Shown here piece by piece: positions 8,881 to 18,768 of a stretch of DNA of 64,000 bases. A program made the position numbers and the translations under genes. The first letter of the stretch is position 1, and each line of letters starts with the position of its first letter. The stretch is from NCBI GenBank assembly GCA_945903545.1, contig CAMDOO010000001.1:1-64000 (forward strand), read 5' to 3'. The stretch comes from Opitutus sp. GAS368. GTDB taxonomy: Bacteria > Verrucomicrobiota > Verrucomicrobiia > Opitutales > Opitutaceae. The notes beneath the pieces were generated by a model that saw only the letters and a list, made by a program, of their open reading frames with translations, was not told where the DNA came from and searched no databases.

Positions 8881-9834
8881 ATGATCACCGACCCGCAGAA
8901 CGTGAACCCCGTCAAGGGTGGCTTCGTCGACCCCCGGGCCTTGATGAGCATCCGCCATCTCGAGATGCGGGCGCGGGTCGTGGTCGAGGGTTTCTGGAAC
9001 GGACTGCACCGCAGCCCGTTCCACGGCTTCTCGGTCGAGTTCACCGAATACCGCCAGTACACGCCGGGCGATGACCCGCGCTACCTCGATTGGGGCCTCT
9101 ACGGCCGCAGCGACCGCTATTACATCCGGAAGTTCGAGGACGAGACCAACCTCCGCTGCCAGCTCGTCGTCGACCGCAGCAAGTCGATGACCTACGGCAC
9201 GGGTAGTATCACGAAGGACAAGTACGCCTCGACCCTCGCCGCCACGCTGGCCTATTTCCTCCACAGTCAGGGTGACGCCGTCGGCCTGCTCACCTTCGAC
9301 GAGCGCGTCCGCGAGTACCTGCCGCCGCGCCACAAGCTCAGCCACCTCCGCCAGCTCATGCTCGCCCTGGAAAAGCCGGCCGAGGGCAAGGCCACCAGCC
9401 TGACCGACCCGCTCGACCACCTCGTAGAGCTCGTGCGCCGGCGCGGCATGTTTGTCTACATTTCCGATTTCCTCGCCCCGATTGAACGGCTCGAGGCGAG
9501 CCTGCTTGCCCTGATCGCCGGACGGCATGAGGTCGCGGTCATCCAGGTCCTCGATCCCAACGAGTTGGCCCTGAAGTTCGAAGGGGCCTCGCTCTTCGAG
9601 GACATCGAGTCCGGCCAGACCCTCTACATCGAGCCGGCGGCGGCGCGGAAGGCCTACGTGCCGAAGATCGCCGCTCACAACGCCGCCGTCCGCCGCACCT
9701 GCGAGAAGCTCGGCGTCAGCTACCTCCAGCTCACCACCGACCAGCCGCTGGAAAACGTCCTCTTTAACTTCGTGAAGGAACGCCAGCGCCGGGGTCGTCC
9801 CGGCACGGTTTCCCGCAACCCCGGCCGCGCATGA
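8881..9834 (+). CDS. DUF58 protein with VWA-like fold
   Basis: 317 residues with the DUF58 signature EFTEYRQYTPGDDPRYLDW and the following YYIRKFEDETNL. A VWA-like metal site DRSKSM (DxSxS) starts near residue 98, and the usual second half has LTFDERVREYLPPR. DUF58 proteins are cytosolic partners of MoxR ATPases. The ATG at 8881 is used. The stop overlaps the BatA-like ATG by four bases, so translation is likely coupled. Confidence 0.92.
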   Translation: MITDPQNVNPVKGGFVDPRALMSIRHLEMRARVVVEGFWNGLHRSPFHGFSVEFTEYRQYTPGDDPRYLDWGLYGRSDRYYIRKFEDETNLRCQLVVDRSKSMTYGTGSITKDKYASTLAATLAYFLHSQGDAVGLLTFDERVREYLPPRHKLSHLRQLMLALEKPAEGKATSLTDPLDHLVELVRRRGMFVYISDFLAPIERLEASLLALIAGRHEVAVIQVLDPNELALKFEGASLFEDIESGQTLYIEPAAARKAYVPKIAAHNAAVRRTCEKLGVSYLQLTTDQPLENVLFNFVKERQRRGRPGTVSRNPGRA

Positions 9835-11993
9835 GTTTCCTCACGCCCTTCTTCCTCTTTGGCGCCCTCGCCATCGCCGCGCCGCTGATCTATCACCTGA
9901 TCAAGCGCACGACCCGCGAGCGGACGATCTTCAGCTCGCTGATGTTCCTGCTGCCCTCGCCCCCGCGCCTGAGCCGGAAGAATAAACTCGAGGATTTGCT
10001 CCTCCTGCTCCTGCGCTGCCTGGCCCTCGCGCTCCTCGCCTTCGGCTTCAGCCGCCCCTTCGTTCGCAGCACTGCGGCCGTCGAGGCGCCGACCGGCCAG
10101 ACCCGCCGCGTGGTGGTCCTCGTCGACCGCAGCGCCAGCATGCGCCGCGCCGGCATGTGGGCCGAGGCCTCCGACCGGGCGCTCGCCCAAGCCCGCGGCG
10201 CCTCGCCCGCGGACCAGTTCGCACTCTACGGCTTCAGCACGCAGGCCACCCCCCTGGTCTCCTTCGAGGAATGGCGCAACACGCCGGTCTCGGCCCGCAC
10301 CGACAAGGTCGCGGCCGTGCTCGGCGCCACCGCGCCGGAGTGGGGGAGCACCCGCCTGGGCGCCGCCCTCATCACCGCCGCCGAGGCGCTGGCCGATGCG
10401 ACGAAGGACGAGCCCGCCGCGGCCATCCGCCAGATCGTGCTGATCAGTGACCTGCAGTCCGGTGCCGAGATCAGCGCCCTGCAGTCGTTCGACTGGCCAA
10501 AGGGCGTGCAGCTCAAGATCGAGTCGATCAAGGCGAAGAACGTCACCAACGCCGGCCTGCAGCTCCTCGTCGAGGCGCCTGACGCCGAGGCGGCGTCCAC
10601 GACCGCCGCCGTTCGCGTCCGCCTTACCAACGCCGCCGATTCGCTGAAGGACCAGTTCCAGGTCGGGTGGACGCGCCCCGGCTCCGAGACCTTCATCGGC
10701 AAGCCGGTCGACCAGTATGTGCCCGCCGGCCAGGCCCGCGTGGTCAACGTGCCGGTCCCCGAGGGCCAGGCCGATCTCCAGCAGATCACGCTCAAGGGCG
10801 ACGACGAGGCGTTCGACAACGTCGTCTACGCCGTGCCGCCCGAGAAACAGCAGGTGCCGATCGCCTACCTCGGGAGCGAGCTCCCGACGGCCATCACCCA
10901 GCCGCTCTACTTCTTCCGGAATTTTCTCAAGGGCCGGGAAGGCCCGCGTCTCGCCTTTGACCTGACCGCGCGCGCGCCCGGCGCCGTCAGCGCCGCCGAG
11001 TTGCTGGCCGCCAAGGTGATCTTCGCCACCGAGCTGCCCGCCGGCGCCACCGCCGAGGAGCTCCGCCGCCAGATGCTGGCCGGCAAGACCGTCGTCTTCG
11101 CCCCCACGTCGGCCGCGGCCGCCGCCGGCCTCGCCCAGCTCCTCGGGCTCCCGAGCGTGCCACTGACCGACGTCAACCCGTCCGCCGCGACCGGGGCCCG
11201 GGTCAGCGCGGGCTCGGGCTACGCGATGATCGGCGAGATCGACTTCCGTCATCCGCTCTTCGCCGAGTTCGCCGATCCGCTCTACAGCGACTTCACCAAG
11301 ATCAATATCTCAAAGTACCGCCGCCTCGGCGCCGACGCCATTCCCGGCGCGCGCATCCTGGCCCGCTTCGACCAGGGCGACCCGGCCGTCGTCGAGGTGC
11401 CCGCCGCTTCCGGCCGGCTGATCCTGATGCTCACGACCTGGAGCCGCGAGGACAGCAACCTGGCCCAGATCATCTCCAAGTTTGTCCCGCTGCTCTATGG
11501 CATGCTCGACCTTGGTGGCGCGATTCCCGCCCAGGTCGTGCAGTACTCGGTCAACGACCCGATCCCGCTCGCGCTCGTGGCGCCCGCCGGCGAGGCCGTC
11601 TCCGTGGCGCCGCCCGACGGCCCGGCCGAGGCGGTCGCGGCTGGCACGGCCACCTTTGCCCGCACCCGCCAGCCCGGGATCTACCGGCTCACGGCTGGCG
11701 CCCGCACCGCCCGCGTCAGCGTGAATCTCGACGTGGCCGAGAGCCGCACCTCCCCGATGCCGATGGATCTCCTCGAGCGCTACGGCGCCCCCGGCGAGGC
11801 CAAGACGGTTGACGCGACCCGCGAGTCCAAGCGCGAGGCCCTGCTCCAGAGCAACGAGGCCGAGGGCCGGCAGAAACTCTGGCGCTGGTTCATCGTCGGC
11901 ACCCTGCTGGTCCTCCTGATCGAGACCGCCATCGCCGGGTGGACGGCACGAAGGAACGCTGCTACGGTTTCAACCGGAGGAACGACATCATGA
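9831..11993 (+). CDS. BatA-like VWA membrane protein
   Basis: 720 residues. The N-terminus MSFLTPFFLFGALAIAAPL followed by IYHLIKR matches the BatA N-terminal domain, with a second membrane helix near 55-80. A VWA domain with MIDAS DRSASM begins near 100. The middle holds Ig-like and amidotransferase-like strands, and a last helix lies at about 685-705. The layout places the VWA domain outside the cytosol. It overlaps both neighbours by ATGA junctions, so MoxR, DUF58 and this protein probably form one assembly. The function of Bat systems remains poorly defined; envelope stress or aerotolerance is the usual proposal. Confidence 0.88.
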   Translation: MSFLTPFFLFGALAIAAPLIYHLIKRTTRERTIFSSLMFLLPSPPRLSRKNKLEDLLLLLLRCLALALLAFGFSRPFVRSTAAVEAPTGQTRRVVVLVDRSASMRRAGMWAEASDRALAQARGASPADQFALYGFSTQATPLVSFEEWRNTPVSARTDKVAAVLGATAPEWGSTRLGAALITAAEALADATKDEPAAAIRQIVLISDLQSGAEISALQSFDWPKGVQLKIESIKAKNVTNAGLQLLVEAPDAEAASTTAAVRVRLTNAADSLKDQFQVGWTRPGSETFIGKPVDQYVPAGQARVVNVPVPEGQADLQQITLKGDDEAFDNVVYAVPPEKQQVPIAYLGSELPTAITQPLYFFRNFLKGREGPRLAFDLTARAPGAVSAAELLAAKVIFATELPAGATAEELRRQMLAGKTVVFAPTSAAAAAGLAQLLGLPSVPLTDVNPSAATGARVSAGSGYAMIGEIDFRHPLFAEFADPLYSDFTKINISKYRRLGADAIPGARILARFDQGDPAVVEVPAASGRLILMLTTWSREDSNLAQIISKFVPLLYGMLDLGGAIPAQVVQYSVNDPIPLALVAPAGEAVSVAPPDGPAEAVAAGTATFARTRQPGIYRLTAGARTARVSVNLDVAESRTSPMPMDLLERYGAPGEAKTVDATRESKREALLQSNEAEGRQKLWRWFIVGTLLVLLIETAIAGWTARRNAATVSTGGTTS

Positions 11994-13645
11994 TGGAAAA
12001 CCACCTGCGCGAGCGCCTGAAGCGCGTCATTGCCCACCGGCAATGGTACGTGGCCAGCTGGTATGTGGCCGGCTGCTGGGGCCTCGTTGCCCTCGTCGGC
12101 GCCGCGTTCTACTTCGTCGCCCGCCAGACCGCCTGGAACTCGGCTCTCACGCTGCCCTTGCTGGCTTGCGGCGGCTTGGCCGCCTCCGTCTGGCTGCTTT
12201 ACCGCAGCATCGAGGCGAAGCCGGACTTCCGGTCCATCGCCCTGCACATCGAGCGCCGCCATCCGGACCTCAAGGGCCTGTTGCTCACCGCCGTCCAGCA
12301 GGAGCTGCCCCAAGGGAAGACCCCGAATTATCTCCAGTACCGCGTGCTCCAGCAGGCGCTCGAGTTGAGCAACCTGCAGGACTGGCGCGACGTTGTGCCG
12401 AAGAGCCGCTTCTGGCTCGCGCAGGGTGTCAACGTCGTGGCGTTCGCCCTGGCCATGCTCGTCTTGCCCAAGCTCTATGTCGGCCCGTCGAGCATCACCG
12501 CCCCGCCGGCGGCCCCGCTCTGGGGTGTCTCGGTGGACCCGGGTGACACCCAGCTGGAGAAAGGCGAGACCCTCGTCGTCCTCGCCCGCTTCGGCGGCCA
12601 GCTCCCGACCGGCGTCGACCTCGTGGTCCGCACCTCCGGCCAGACCCCGCGCCAGGTCGCGCTCGTGAAGAATCTCTCCGACCCGGTGTTCAGCGGCAGC
12701 ATCCCGGAGGTCGCCCAGGATCTCACCTACCACCTGGAATACGCCGGGCGCAGCACGGCCGAGTACAAGGTGCAGGTCTTCGAGCACCCGCGCCTCGAGC
12801 GCGCCGACGTGGTGTTTAAGTTCCCCGCCTACACCGGCCTGCCCGACAAGGCCCAGCCCAACACCCGCCGTGTCAGTGCCGTCGAGGGCACTCTCCTCGA
12901 CTGGACCTTTAACCTCAACAAGCCGGTCAAGTCCGCCCAGCTCGTCTCGCGCGACGCGTCCAAGACCGTCATTCCCCTCGAGGTCACCGCCGGCCAGGCC
13001 GTGGTCCGCCTCCCGCAGTTTGCCCTCACCGCCAGCCAGAGCTACGACCTGCAGCTCGTCGATGCCGACGGTCGCGCCAGCAAGCCGGCGCAGCCCCTGG
13101 TGTTCGACGCGCTCGTGAACCGCCCGCCGGAAATCAAGCTCACCACGCCTCGCGGCGATGTGAAGCCCTCCGCCGTGGAGGAGGTCGCCTTCGCCGGCAC
13201 CGTGCTGGATGACTTCGGCTCCCCGGCCTACGGCATCGGCTATCAGGTCGTGGGCGGCGAGGAAAAGAGCATCGAGCTGGGCAAGGATGTCGCGAGCCGG
13301 GAAAAGCGCGCCTTCAGCCACCTGCTTGCGCTCGAGGAGATTGGCGTGAAGCCGCAGGACCTCGTCTCCTGGTATGTCTGGGCCGACGACATCGGGCCCG
13401 ATGGCAACCTCCGCCGCACCACCACCGATCTCTTCTTCGGTGAGGTCCGCCCCTTCGATCAGGTTTTCCGGGAAAACCAACAGCCGCAATCGCCGCCGCC
13501 TCCGGGTGGCCCGCCGCCGCCCCAGCAGCAGCGGCAACGCCTGGTCGAGTTGCAGAAGCAGATCATCACCGCGACCTTCAACATCCAGCGCAACAGCCGC
13601 ACCCCGGCCCGCGCCGGTGCCCCCAAGGCGCCCGCCCCGAAGTAA
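11990..13645 (+). CDS. Large membrane protein, DUF4175-like
   Basis: 551 residues. Two N-terminal membrane helices (about 22-43 and 50-68) are followed by IERRHPDLKGLLLTAVQQE, a third helix near 145-160 and a long extracytosolic part with Ig-like strands. The tail is Pro/Gln-rich (QSPPPPGGPPPP) and basic. The pattern resembles DUF4175 proteins, which are often found next to BatA-type genes. GGAGG at 11976-11980 precedes the ATG at 11990, which overlaps the upstream stop. A second ATG follows at once, at 11993. Role inferred from context only. Confidence 0.75.
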   Translation: MMENHLRERLKRVIAHRQWYVASWYVAGCWGLVALVGAAFYFVARQTAWNSALTLPLLACGGLAASVWLLYRSIEAKPDFRSIALHIERRHPDLKGLLLTAVQQELPQGKTPNYLQYRVLQQALELSNLQDWRDVVPKSRFWLAQGVNVVAFALAMLVLPKLYVGPSSITAPPAAPLWGVSVDPGDTQLEKGETLVVLARFGGQLPTGVDLVVRTSGQTPRQVALVKNLSDPVFSGSIPEVAQDLTYHLEYAGRSTAEYKVQVFEHPRLERADVVFKFPAYTGLPDKAQPNTRRVSAVEGTLLDWTFNLNKPVKSAQLVSRDASKTVIPLEVTAGQAVVRLPQFALTASQSYDLQLVDADGRASKPAQPLVFDALVNRPPEIKLTTPRGDVKPSAVEEVAFAGTVLDDFGSPAYGIGYQVVGGEEKSIELGKDVASREKRAFSHLLALEEIGVKPQDLVSWYVWADDIGPDGNLRRTTTDLFFGEVRPFDQVFRENQQPQSPPPPGGPPPPQQQRQRLVELQKQIITATFNIQRNSRTPARAGAPKAPAPK

Positions 13646-13695
13646 ATTAAGCCCGAGCCTGCTCCGTGTCCGAATCCTCAAGTCCCCGCACTCCC

Positions 13696-16230
13696 ATGAA
13701 CTCCCAGACCTCACGTCGTCTCCGCGCCCTGTTTGCCTGCTCGGGTGCCCTCGCGTTGAGCGGCCTTGTCACCGGGCAGAATCTCCTGGCCCAGGCGGGG
13801 CGCGCCGGTGGTCGCGCCGCCGGCCGGGGCGGTGCCACCGCGGCTCCCGCGCCGAAGCTCGCCGACGACATCAATGTCGTGCTCGAGTCCCAGGAAAGCG
13901 CGCTGGAACAGGCCAAGTCTTCCCGTGAGGAAGCCGAGGATCCGGCGACCCAGGCACGCTGGGACAGCGTCATCAAGGACATGGAAAAGGCCGCCGCCGA
14001 ACTAAAGGCCGCCACGAGTTCCCCGCAGCGCCTGACCGCGGCCCAAGCCGCGCAGCAGGCTGCCTACCAGAATCTTCTCCGCATGCAGTCGCTCGAGAAC
14101 CAGGTGTCGCGCGGCCAACGCGGTGGTGGTGGTGGCGGCGGTGGTGGCGGCAACCAGCAGCAGCTCAACCAGCTCGACCTCGCCCAAAACGAGAACCGCT
14201 ACGAGACCCAGCGCGACGCCCAGCAACAGCAGCAGCAAACGCAGGAACGGAGCGAACAGCTCCAGGTCGCCAACCGCCTCGCCGAGCTCGCCCGCCGCCA
14301 GCAGGGCGTGAACGAGCGCATGCAGGAACTCCAGACCGCGCTCCAGCAGGCCCGCACCGAGCAGGAGAAAGAACAGGCCCGCAAGGAGCTGAAGCGCCTG
14401 CAGGAGGACCAGCAGCAGATGGTTTCCGACATCGACGAGCTGCAGCAGCGCATGGACAGCCAGCAGAACCAGACCGCGATGTCCGAGCAGCGCCAGCAGG
14501 TCGAGCAGGTCCGGCAGGAAGCCCAGCGCGCCGCCGAGGCCGCCGCCCAAGGGTCCCCATCGCAGGCGCTCGCCGCCGGCACCCGCGCCGAGCGGGGACT
14601 CCAGCAGGCCCGCGAGGACCTGCGCCGCCAGACTTCCAGCCAGTTCGAGGAACAGATGCGCCAGCTCCGGGCCGACGCCCGTGAACTCTCGGGCGAGATG
14701 CGCCAGATCACCGACGCCCTCGCCGCCGCCAACGCCCCCGGCCAGCGCCGCAACCTCAGCGACGCCAATTCGCCGGACGAACTCATCAAGCGGCTCGCCG
14801 AGCGCAAGGAGGAGCTGAGCCAGATCGTGGACCAAGCCAAGGAGATCTCCGTGCAGGCCGAGAACACCGAGCCGCTGCTCGCCCAGAACCTCGACGAGAC
14901 CGTGCGCAAGATCGCCACCGACGACCAGGGCGCTGCCAAGGAATTCCGCCAGCGCCTCGCTGACCAGGGCCAGCTTTCACCGGGCGGTGCCTTGGATCGC
15001 ACCCTGCAGGACAAGAACGCGCCCGAGGGCACCCGGGCTCTCGACCTCACCCGGGAAATGGTCCGGATGGGCGATCGCACCACGGCTGCCGAGGCCGGCC
15101 GTCGCGCCCAGGCCGGCGTCGACAATCTCCGAGATGGCATCGAACGCGCCGCCGCCAGCGTGCTCGGCGACGACACCCAGGCGCTCCGCTTTGCGAACGA
15201 TGAGCTGAATCGCGCCATCGAGCAGGCCGGCAACGAGGCCGCCCAAGGCCGCCAGGGCCAAGGGCAGGGTCAACAAGCCCAAGGCCAGCAAGGCCAGGGC
15301 CAGCAGGGCCAAGGTCAGCAAGGACAAGGTCAGCAGGGTCAAGGTCAGCAAGGTCAGGGCCAAGGCCAACAGAGCGCCCAGAACCAGCAAGGCCAGGGCC
15401 AAGGGCAGGGGCAACCGGGTCAGGGTCAGCAAGGGCAAGGGCAGGGCCAAAGCCAACAGGCTGCGCAAAATCAACAAGGCGAAGGGCAAGGTCAGGGTCA
15501 GGGACAAGGCCAAGGTCAGGGGCAACAGACCGCGCAGAACCAGCAAGGCCAAGGTCAAGGCCAAGGCCAAGGTCAGGGCCAAGGTCAGGGCCAAGGCGAA
15601 GGACAAGGACAGGGCCAAGGTCAGGCCCAAGCGCAGGGACAGGGCCAAGGGCAAGGTCAGGGCCAAGGCCGCCAAGGCCAGGGTCAGGGCCAAGGCCAAG
15701 GTCGTGGTCAGGGTCAGCAGACCGCCCAGAATGCCCAGCAGGGTGGTGGTGGCGGCGGTGGCAGCACCGGACGTCCCGCGGACAACGCCGCCGGCCCCGG
15801 TGGGCCGCGCGCCAGCAATGATCCCCTCAATCTCAACAATCTGTTCGGTGGCGGGAACCTCAGCCAACCCGGTGCCGGCAATGGCGGCCCCATCACCGGT
15901 CAGGGTTTCGCCGACTGGTCCGACGGTCTCCGCAACGTCGAGGAAATCGTCGATACGCCCGAGTGGCGCAATGCCGTCGCCGCCGCCCGCGAGCGCGCGC
16001 GCCTGATGCGCCTCGAGTTCAACCGCACCGGCGCCTCACCCGACTGGGCCAAGGTCGAGCTCGACATCGTCAAGCCCCTTACCGAGGTCCGCCAGCGCAT
16101 CGCGGAGGATCTTGCCCGGCGCGCCTCCGGCGACCAGGCCGTTGTGATCGATCGCGATCCGGTGCCGGCGCGCCACACTGCGGCCGTCCAGAAATACTCC
16201 GAGGAAATCGGCAAGGGCTCGATGCCATGA
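13696..16230 (+). CDS. Secreted coiled-coil protein with long Gln-Gly repeat
   Basis: 844 residues. A signal peptide (MNSQTSRRLRALFA, Leu/Ala core, end near LLAQA) and a Gly/Ala/Arg spacer are followed by a long Gln/Glu/Arg/Ala coiled coil (about 55-500). A low-complexity stretch of about 155 residues is mainly (Gln-Gly)n, and a folded C-terminal part is rich in Trp and Arg. The frame is open to a GTG at 13666, but the ATG at 13696 places the signal peptide at the start. It follows the DUF4175-like gene in the cluster; several DUF4175-like proteins have Gln-rich coiled coils themselves, so the two genes may be a split version. No enzyme motif seen. Confidence 0.75.
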   Translation: MNSQTSRRLRALFACSGALALSGLVTGQNLLAQAGRAGGRAAGRGGATAAPAPKLADDINVVLESQESALEQAKSSREEAEDPATQARWDSVIKDMEKAAAELKAATSSPQRLTAAQAAQQAAYQNLLRMQSLENQVSRGQRGGGGGGGGGGNQQQLNQLDLAQNENRYETQRDAQQQQQQTQERSEQLQVANRLAELARRQQGVNERMQELQTALQQARTEQEKEQARKELKRLQEDQQQMVSDIDELQQRMDSQQNQTAMSEQRQQVEQVRQEAQRAAEAAAQGSPSQALAAGTRAERGLQQAREDLRRQTSSQFEEQMRQLRADARELSGEMRQITDALAAANAPGQRRNLSDANSPDELIKRLAERKEELSQIVDQAKEISVQAENTEPLLAQNLDETVRKIATDDQGAAKEFRQRLADQGQLSPGGALDRTLQDKNAPEGTRALDLTREMVRMGDRTTAAEAGRRAQAGVDNLRDGIERAAASVLGDDTQALRFANDELNRAIEQAGNEAAQGRQGQGQGQQAQGQQGQGQQGQGQQGQGQQGQGQQGQGQGQQSAQNQQGQGQGQGQPGQGQQGQGQGQSQQAAQNQQGEGQGQGQGQGQGQGQQTAQNQQGQGQGQGQGQGQGQGQGEGQGQGQGQAQAQGQGQGQGQGQGRQGQGQGQGQGRGQGQQTAQNAQQGGGGGGGSTGRPADNAAGPGGPRASNDPLNLNNLFGGGNLSQPGAGNGGPITGQGFADWSDGLRNVEEIVDTPEWRNAVAAARERARLMRLEFNRTGASPDWAKVELDIVKPLTEVRQRIAEDLARRASGDQAVVIDRDPVPARHTAAVQKYSEEIGKGSMP
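15250..15725 (+). repeat. Coding Gln-Gly tandem repeat
   Basis: Degenerate 6- and 12-base units (CAGGGC, CAAGGT, CAAGGCCAAGGT) encode runs of Gln-Gly interrupted by AQNQQ blocks. Because the unit is six bases, gain or loss of copies keeps the frame, so length variation between strains would be tolerated. Confidence 0.85.
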
Positions 16231-16280
16231 TGCCCCGGCCGACATCCCCCATCTCATTCCTTTCCTCCCGATGCCGCATT

Positions 16281-16338
16281 GTAGTCGGGGTGCCCTCACC
16301 CCGAATCGATCTTCGTCGGGTGAGGTCACCCGGCCTAC
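16281..16338. repeat. GTAG hairpin-pair repeat
   Basis: Two hairpins, GGGGTGCCCTCACCCC and GGGTGAGGTCACCC, are bracketed by GTAG at the left and CCTAC at the right. The copy sits in the 171-base gap between the Gln-Gly protein gene and the next gene of the cluster. Confidence 0.7.
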
Positions 16339-16401
16339 ATCCGATCTCCGGCGCGGCGCGGAGTTCGCACCTGTGCCTGACCCCATCTGCAGATTCGTGA
16401 C

Positions 16402-18768
16402 ATGATGCCTTTCGCCGCCCTTACTTTCTCCGGCACTCAATGGCTCTGGCCGGGCCTTGCCTTCCTCGCGCTCGCCCTCGCCATCCTCGTCTGGAGCTAC
16501 CGCTCAGGCACCGGCGCCTATCGTTGGGTCTGCCTCGTGCTCAAGACCCTCGGGCTCGCCGCGCTCGCCGCCTGCCTCCTTGAGCCGCTCTGGTTCGGCG
16601 AGCGCGCCAAGGTCGGCGCCAATCTCGTCGCCGTCGTGGCCGACAACAGCCAGGGCATGCAGATCAAGGACGCCGGCTCCCCCACGACCCGCGGCGAGGA
16701 ACTCGTCGGGCTGCTCGATCCCGCCAAGGCTGTCTGGCTCGCCGAGATCGGCGACACCTTCGAGCTGCGCCGCTACCTCTTCGACAGCCGCCTGCAGTCC
16801 ACCAGCGACTACCATGAGCTGGTCTTCGACGGCCGCTCCTCCGGCATCGCCGGCGCCCTCCGCACCCTCCGCGAGCGTTTCCAGGGCCGCCCGCTGGCCG
16901 GCGTGTTCCTGCTCACCGACGGCAATGCCACCGACATCAAGAACGCGCTGCCCGACCTCACCGGCGTGCCGCCCGTCTACCCGGTCGTGATCGGCAAGCC
17001 GGATGCGATCAAGGACATCTCCGTCCAGCAGGTCTCCGTCACGCAAACCGCGTTCGAGGACGCGCCCGTCACCATCCAGGCCGACGTCAATGCCCCCGGC
17101 TACTCCGGCCAGAAGATCACCGTGAAGCTCAACGACCGCTCCGGGAAGACCCTCCAGGAGCAGACCACGAACGCCCGCGGTGGCGCGCAGGCGATGGCGT
17201 TCCGCTTCGAGCTCAAGCCGGACACCCCCGGCCTCGCCTTCTACCAGGTGGTCGCCGGCCCGGCCGAGCCCCCGGCCGTGTCCGAGGAGGCCACGCAGGT
17301 GAACAACAGCCGCGTCGTCGTCGTCAATCGCGACACCGGCCCCTACCGCATCCTCTACGTCTCCGGCCGGCCCAACTGGGAATACAAGTTCCTCCACCGC
17401 GCCCTCGAGGACGACAAGGAGCTCGACCTCGTCGGCTTCATCCGCGTCGCCAAGCGCGAGCCCAAGTTCAACTACCTCGGCCGCGCCGGCGAGACCGTGA
17501 ACCCGCTCTTCAGCGGCTTCGAGAAGCAGGCCGCCGAGGACGCCGAGCGCTTCGACCAGGCCGTGATGATCCGCCTCAACACCAAGGACGAGCTTGAGCT
17601 CAAGAGCGGTTTCCCCCGCCTGCCCGAGGAGCTGTACGAGTACCACGCGATCATCGTCGACGACCTCGAGTCCGCCTTCTTCTCCCCCGACCAGTCCACG
17701 CTCGTGCAGAAATTCGTCTCCGAGCGCGGCGGCGGTTTCATGATGCTCGGCGGCATGGAGTCCTTCGCGGAGGGAAAGTACGCCCGCACGCCGATCGGTG
17801 ACATGCTCCCGGTCTACCTCGACAATCCCGTCGAGGAGGTCGCGCCCACCTCGGGCTGGTTCATGAATCTCTCGCGCGAGGGCTGGCTGCAGCCGTGGGT
17901 CCGTCTCCGGAAGAACACCGATGACGAACGCACTCGGCTCGAGTCAGCAACCCCGTTCCTCGTCCTGAATAAGATTTTCGGCATCAAGCCCGGTGCCACC
18001 GTCCTGTCGCAGGTCACGGCCCCCGGCCACACGGATCCCGTGCCCGCGATGGTCACGCAGCGCTTTGGCCGCGGCATGACCGGCGCCATCCTCGCCGGCG
18101 ACATCTGGCACTGGGGTTTCAAGAACGCCGAGGCGCACGCCGACATGGACAAGTGGTGGCGCCAGGTGGCCCGCCGTCTCGTCGCCGACGTGCCGAAACG
18201 GGTCGAGCTCGCGATCGAGCTGCAGGAGGAGGACGTCAACGGCGCCGTGAAGCTCCAGGTCCGCGTGCGCGACCAGCGCTACCAGCCGCTCGGCGATGCC
18301 AACGTGATGATCGAGGTCGCCCCCGTGCAGTTCGGCACCGCCGACGCCGGCGCCGTGGCCAAGCCGATCCAGCTTCGCGCCGAGCCGGCCGCGAGCGAGC
18401 TCGGGCTCTTTGAGACCACCTACGTGCCCCGCCTGACGGGCGGCTACCGGGTCACCGCCGTCGCCTCCAATTCCGTCGGCGCCGAGATTGGCCGCGCCGA
18501 GGGCGGTTTCAGCAGCGACCCGGCCGCGGATGAGTTCCGCTCCCTCGTGCCGAATGTCGCCCTCCTGGAGAACATCGCCCAGAAGACCGGCGGCCAGGTG
18601 GTCGCCGCCGCCGACCTCGAGCAATTCGTCAAGCAACTGCCCAACCTGCACGCCCCGGTGATGGAGACCTGGTCCTATCCCCTCTGGCACACGCCGGCCA
18701 TGTTCGCCTTCGCGCTGGCCTGCCTGCTCGCCGAATGGGGCGTCCGTCGCTTCAAGGGAATGCCATGA
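16402..18768 (+). CDS. VWA/amidotransferase-like membrane protein
   Basis: 788 residues. Two N-terminal helices (about 14-32 and 42-60) and one C-terminal helix (about 765-782) anchor a large outer part. A VWA-like domain begins NLVAVVADNSQGM (about 74), where the usual DxSxS is altered to DNSQG, so metal binding is doubtful. It is followed by YRILYVSGRPNWEYKFLHRA and a class-I-amidotransferase-like region with FVSERGGGFMMLGGMESF. No catalytic Cys is in place. The same architecture is known from Bat-type clusters. Its stop overlaps the next ATG by four bases. Confidence 0.85.
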   Translation: MMPFAALTFSGTQWLWPGLAFLALALAILVWSYRSGTGAYRWVCLVLKTLGLAALAACLLEPLWFGERAKVGANLVAVVADNSQGMQIKDAGSPTTRGEELVGLLDPAKAVWLAEIGDTFELRRYLFDSRLQSTSDYHELVFDGRSSGIAGALRTLRERFQGRPLAGVFLLTDGNATDIKNALPDLTGVPPVYPVVIGKPDAIKDISVQQVSVTQTAFEDAPVTIQADVNAPGYSGQKITVKLNDRSGKTLQEQTTNARGGAQAMAFRFELKPDTPGLAFYQVVAGPAEPPAVSEEATQVNNSRVVVVNRDTGPYRILYVSGRPNWEYKFLHRALEDDKELDLVGFIRVAKREPKFNYLGRAGETVNPLFSGFEKQAAEDAERFDQAVMIRLNTKDELELKSGFPRLPEELYEYHAIIVDDLESAFFSPDQSTLVQKFVSERGGGFMMLGGMESFAEGKYARTPIGDMLPVYLDNPVEEVAPTSGWFMNLSREGWLQPWVRLRKNTDDERTRLESATPFLVLNKIFGIKPGATVLSQVTAPGHTDPVPAMVTQRFGRGMTGAILAGDIWHWGFKNAEAHADMDKWWRQVARRLVADVPKRVELAIELQEEDVNGAVKLQVRVRDQRYQPLGDANVMIEVAPVQFGTADAGAVAKPIQLRAEPAASELGLFETTYVPRLTGGYRVTAVASNSVGAEIGRAEGGFSSDPAADEFRSLVPNVALLENIAQKTGGQVVAAADLEQFVKQLPNLHAPVMETWSYPLWHTPAMFAFALACLLAEWGVRRFKGMP

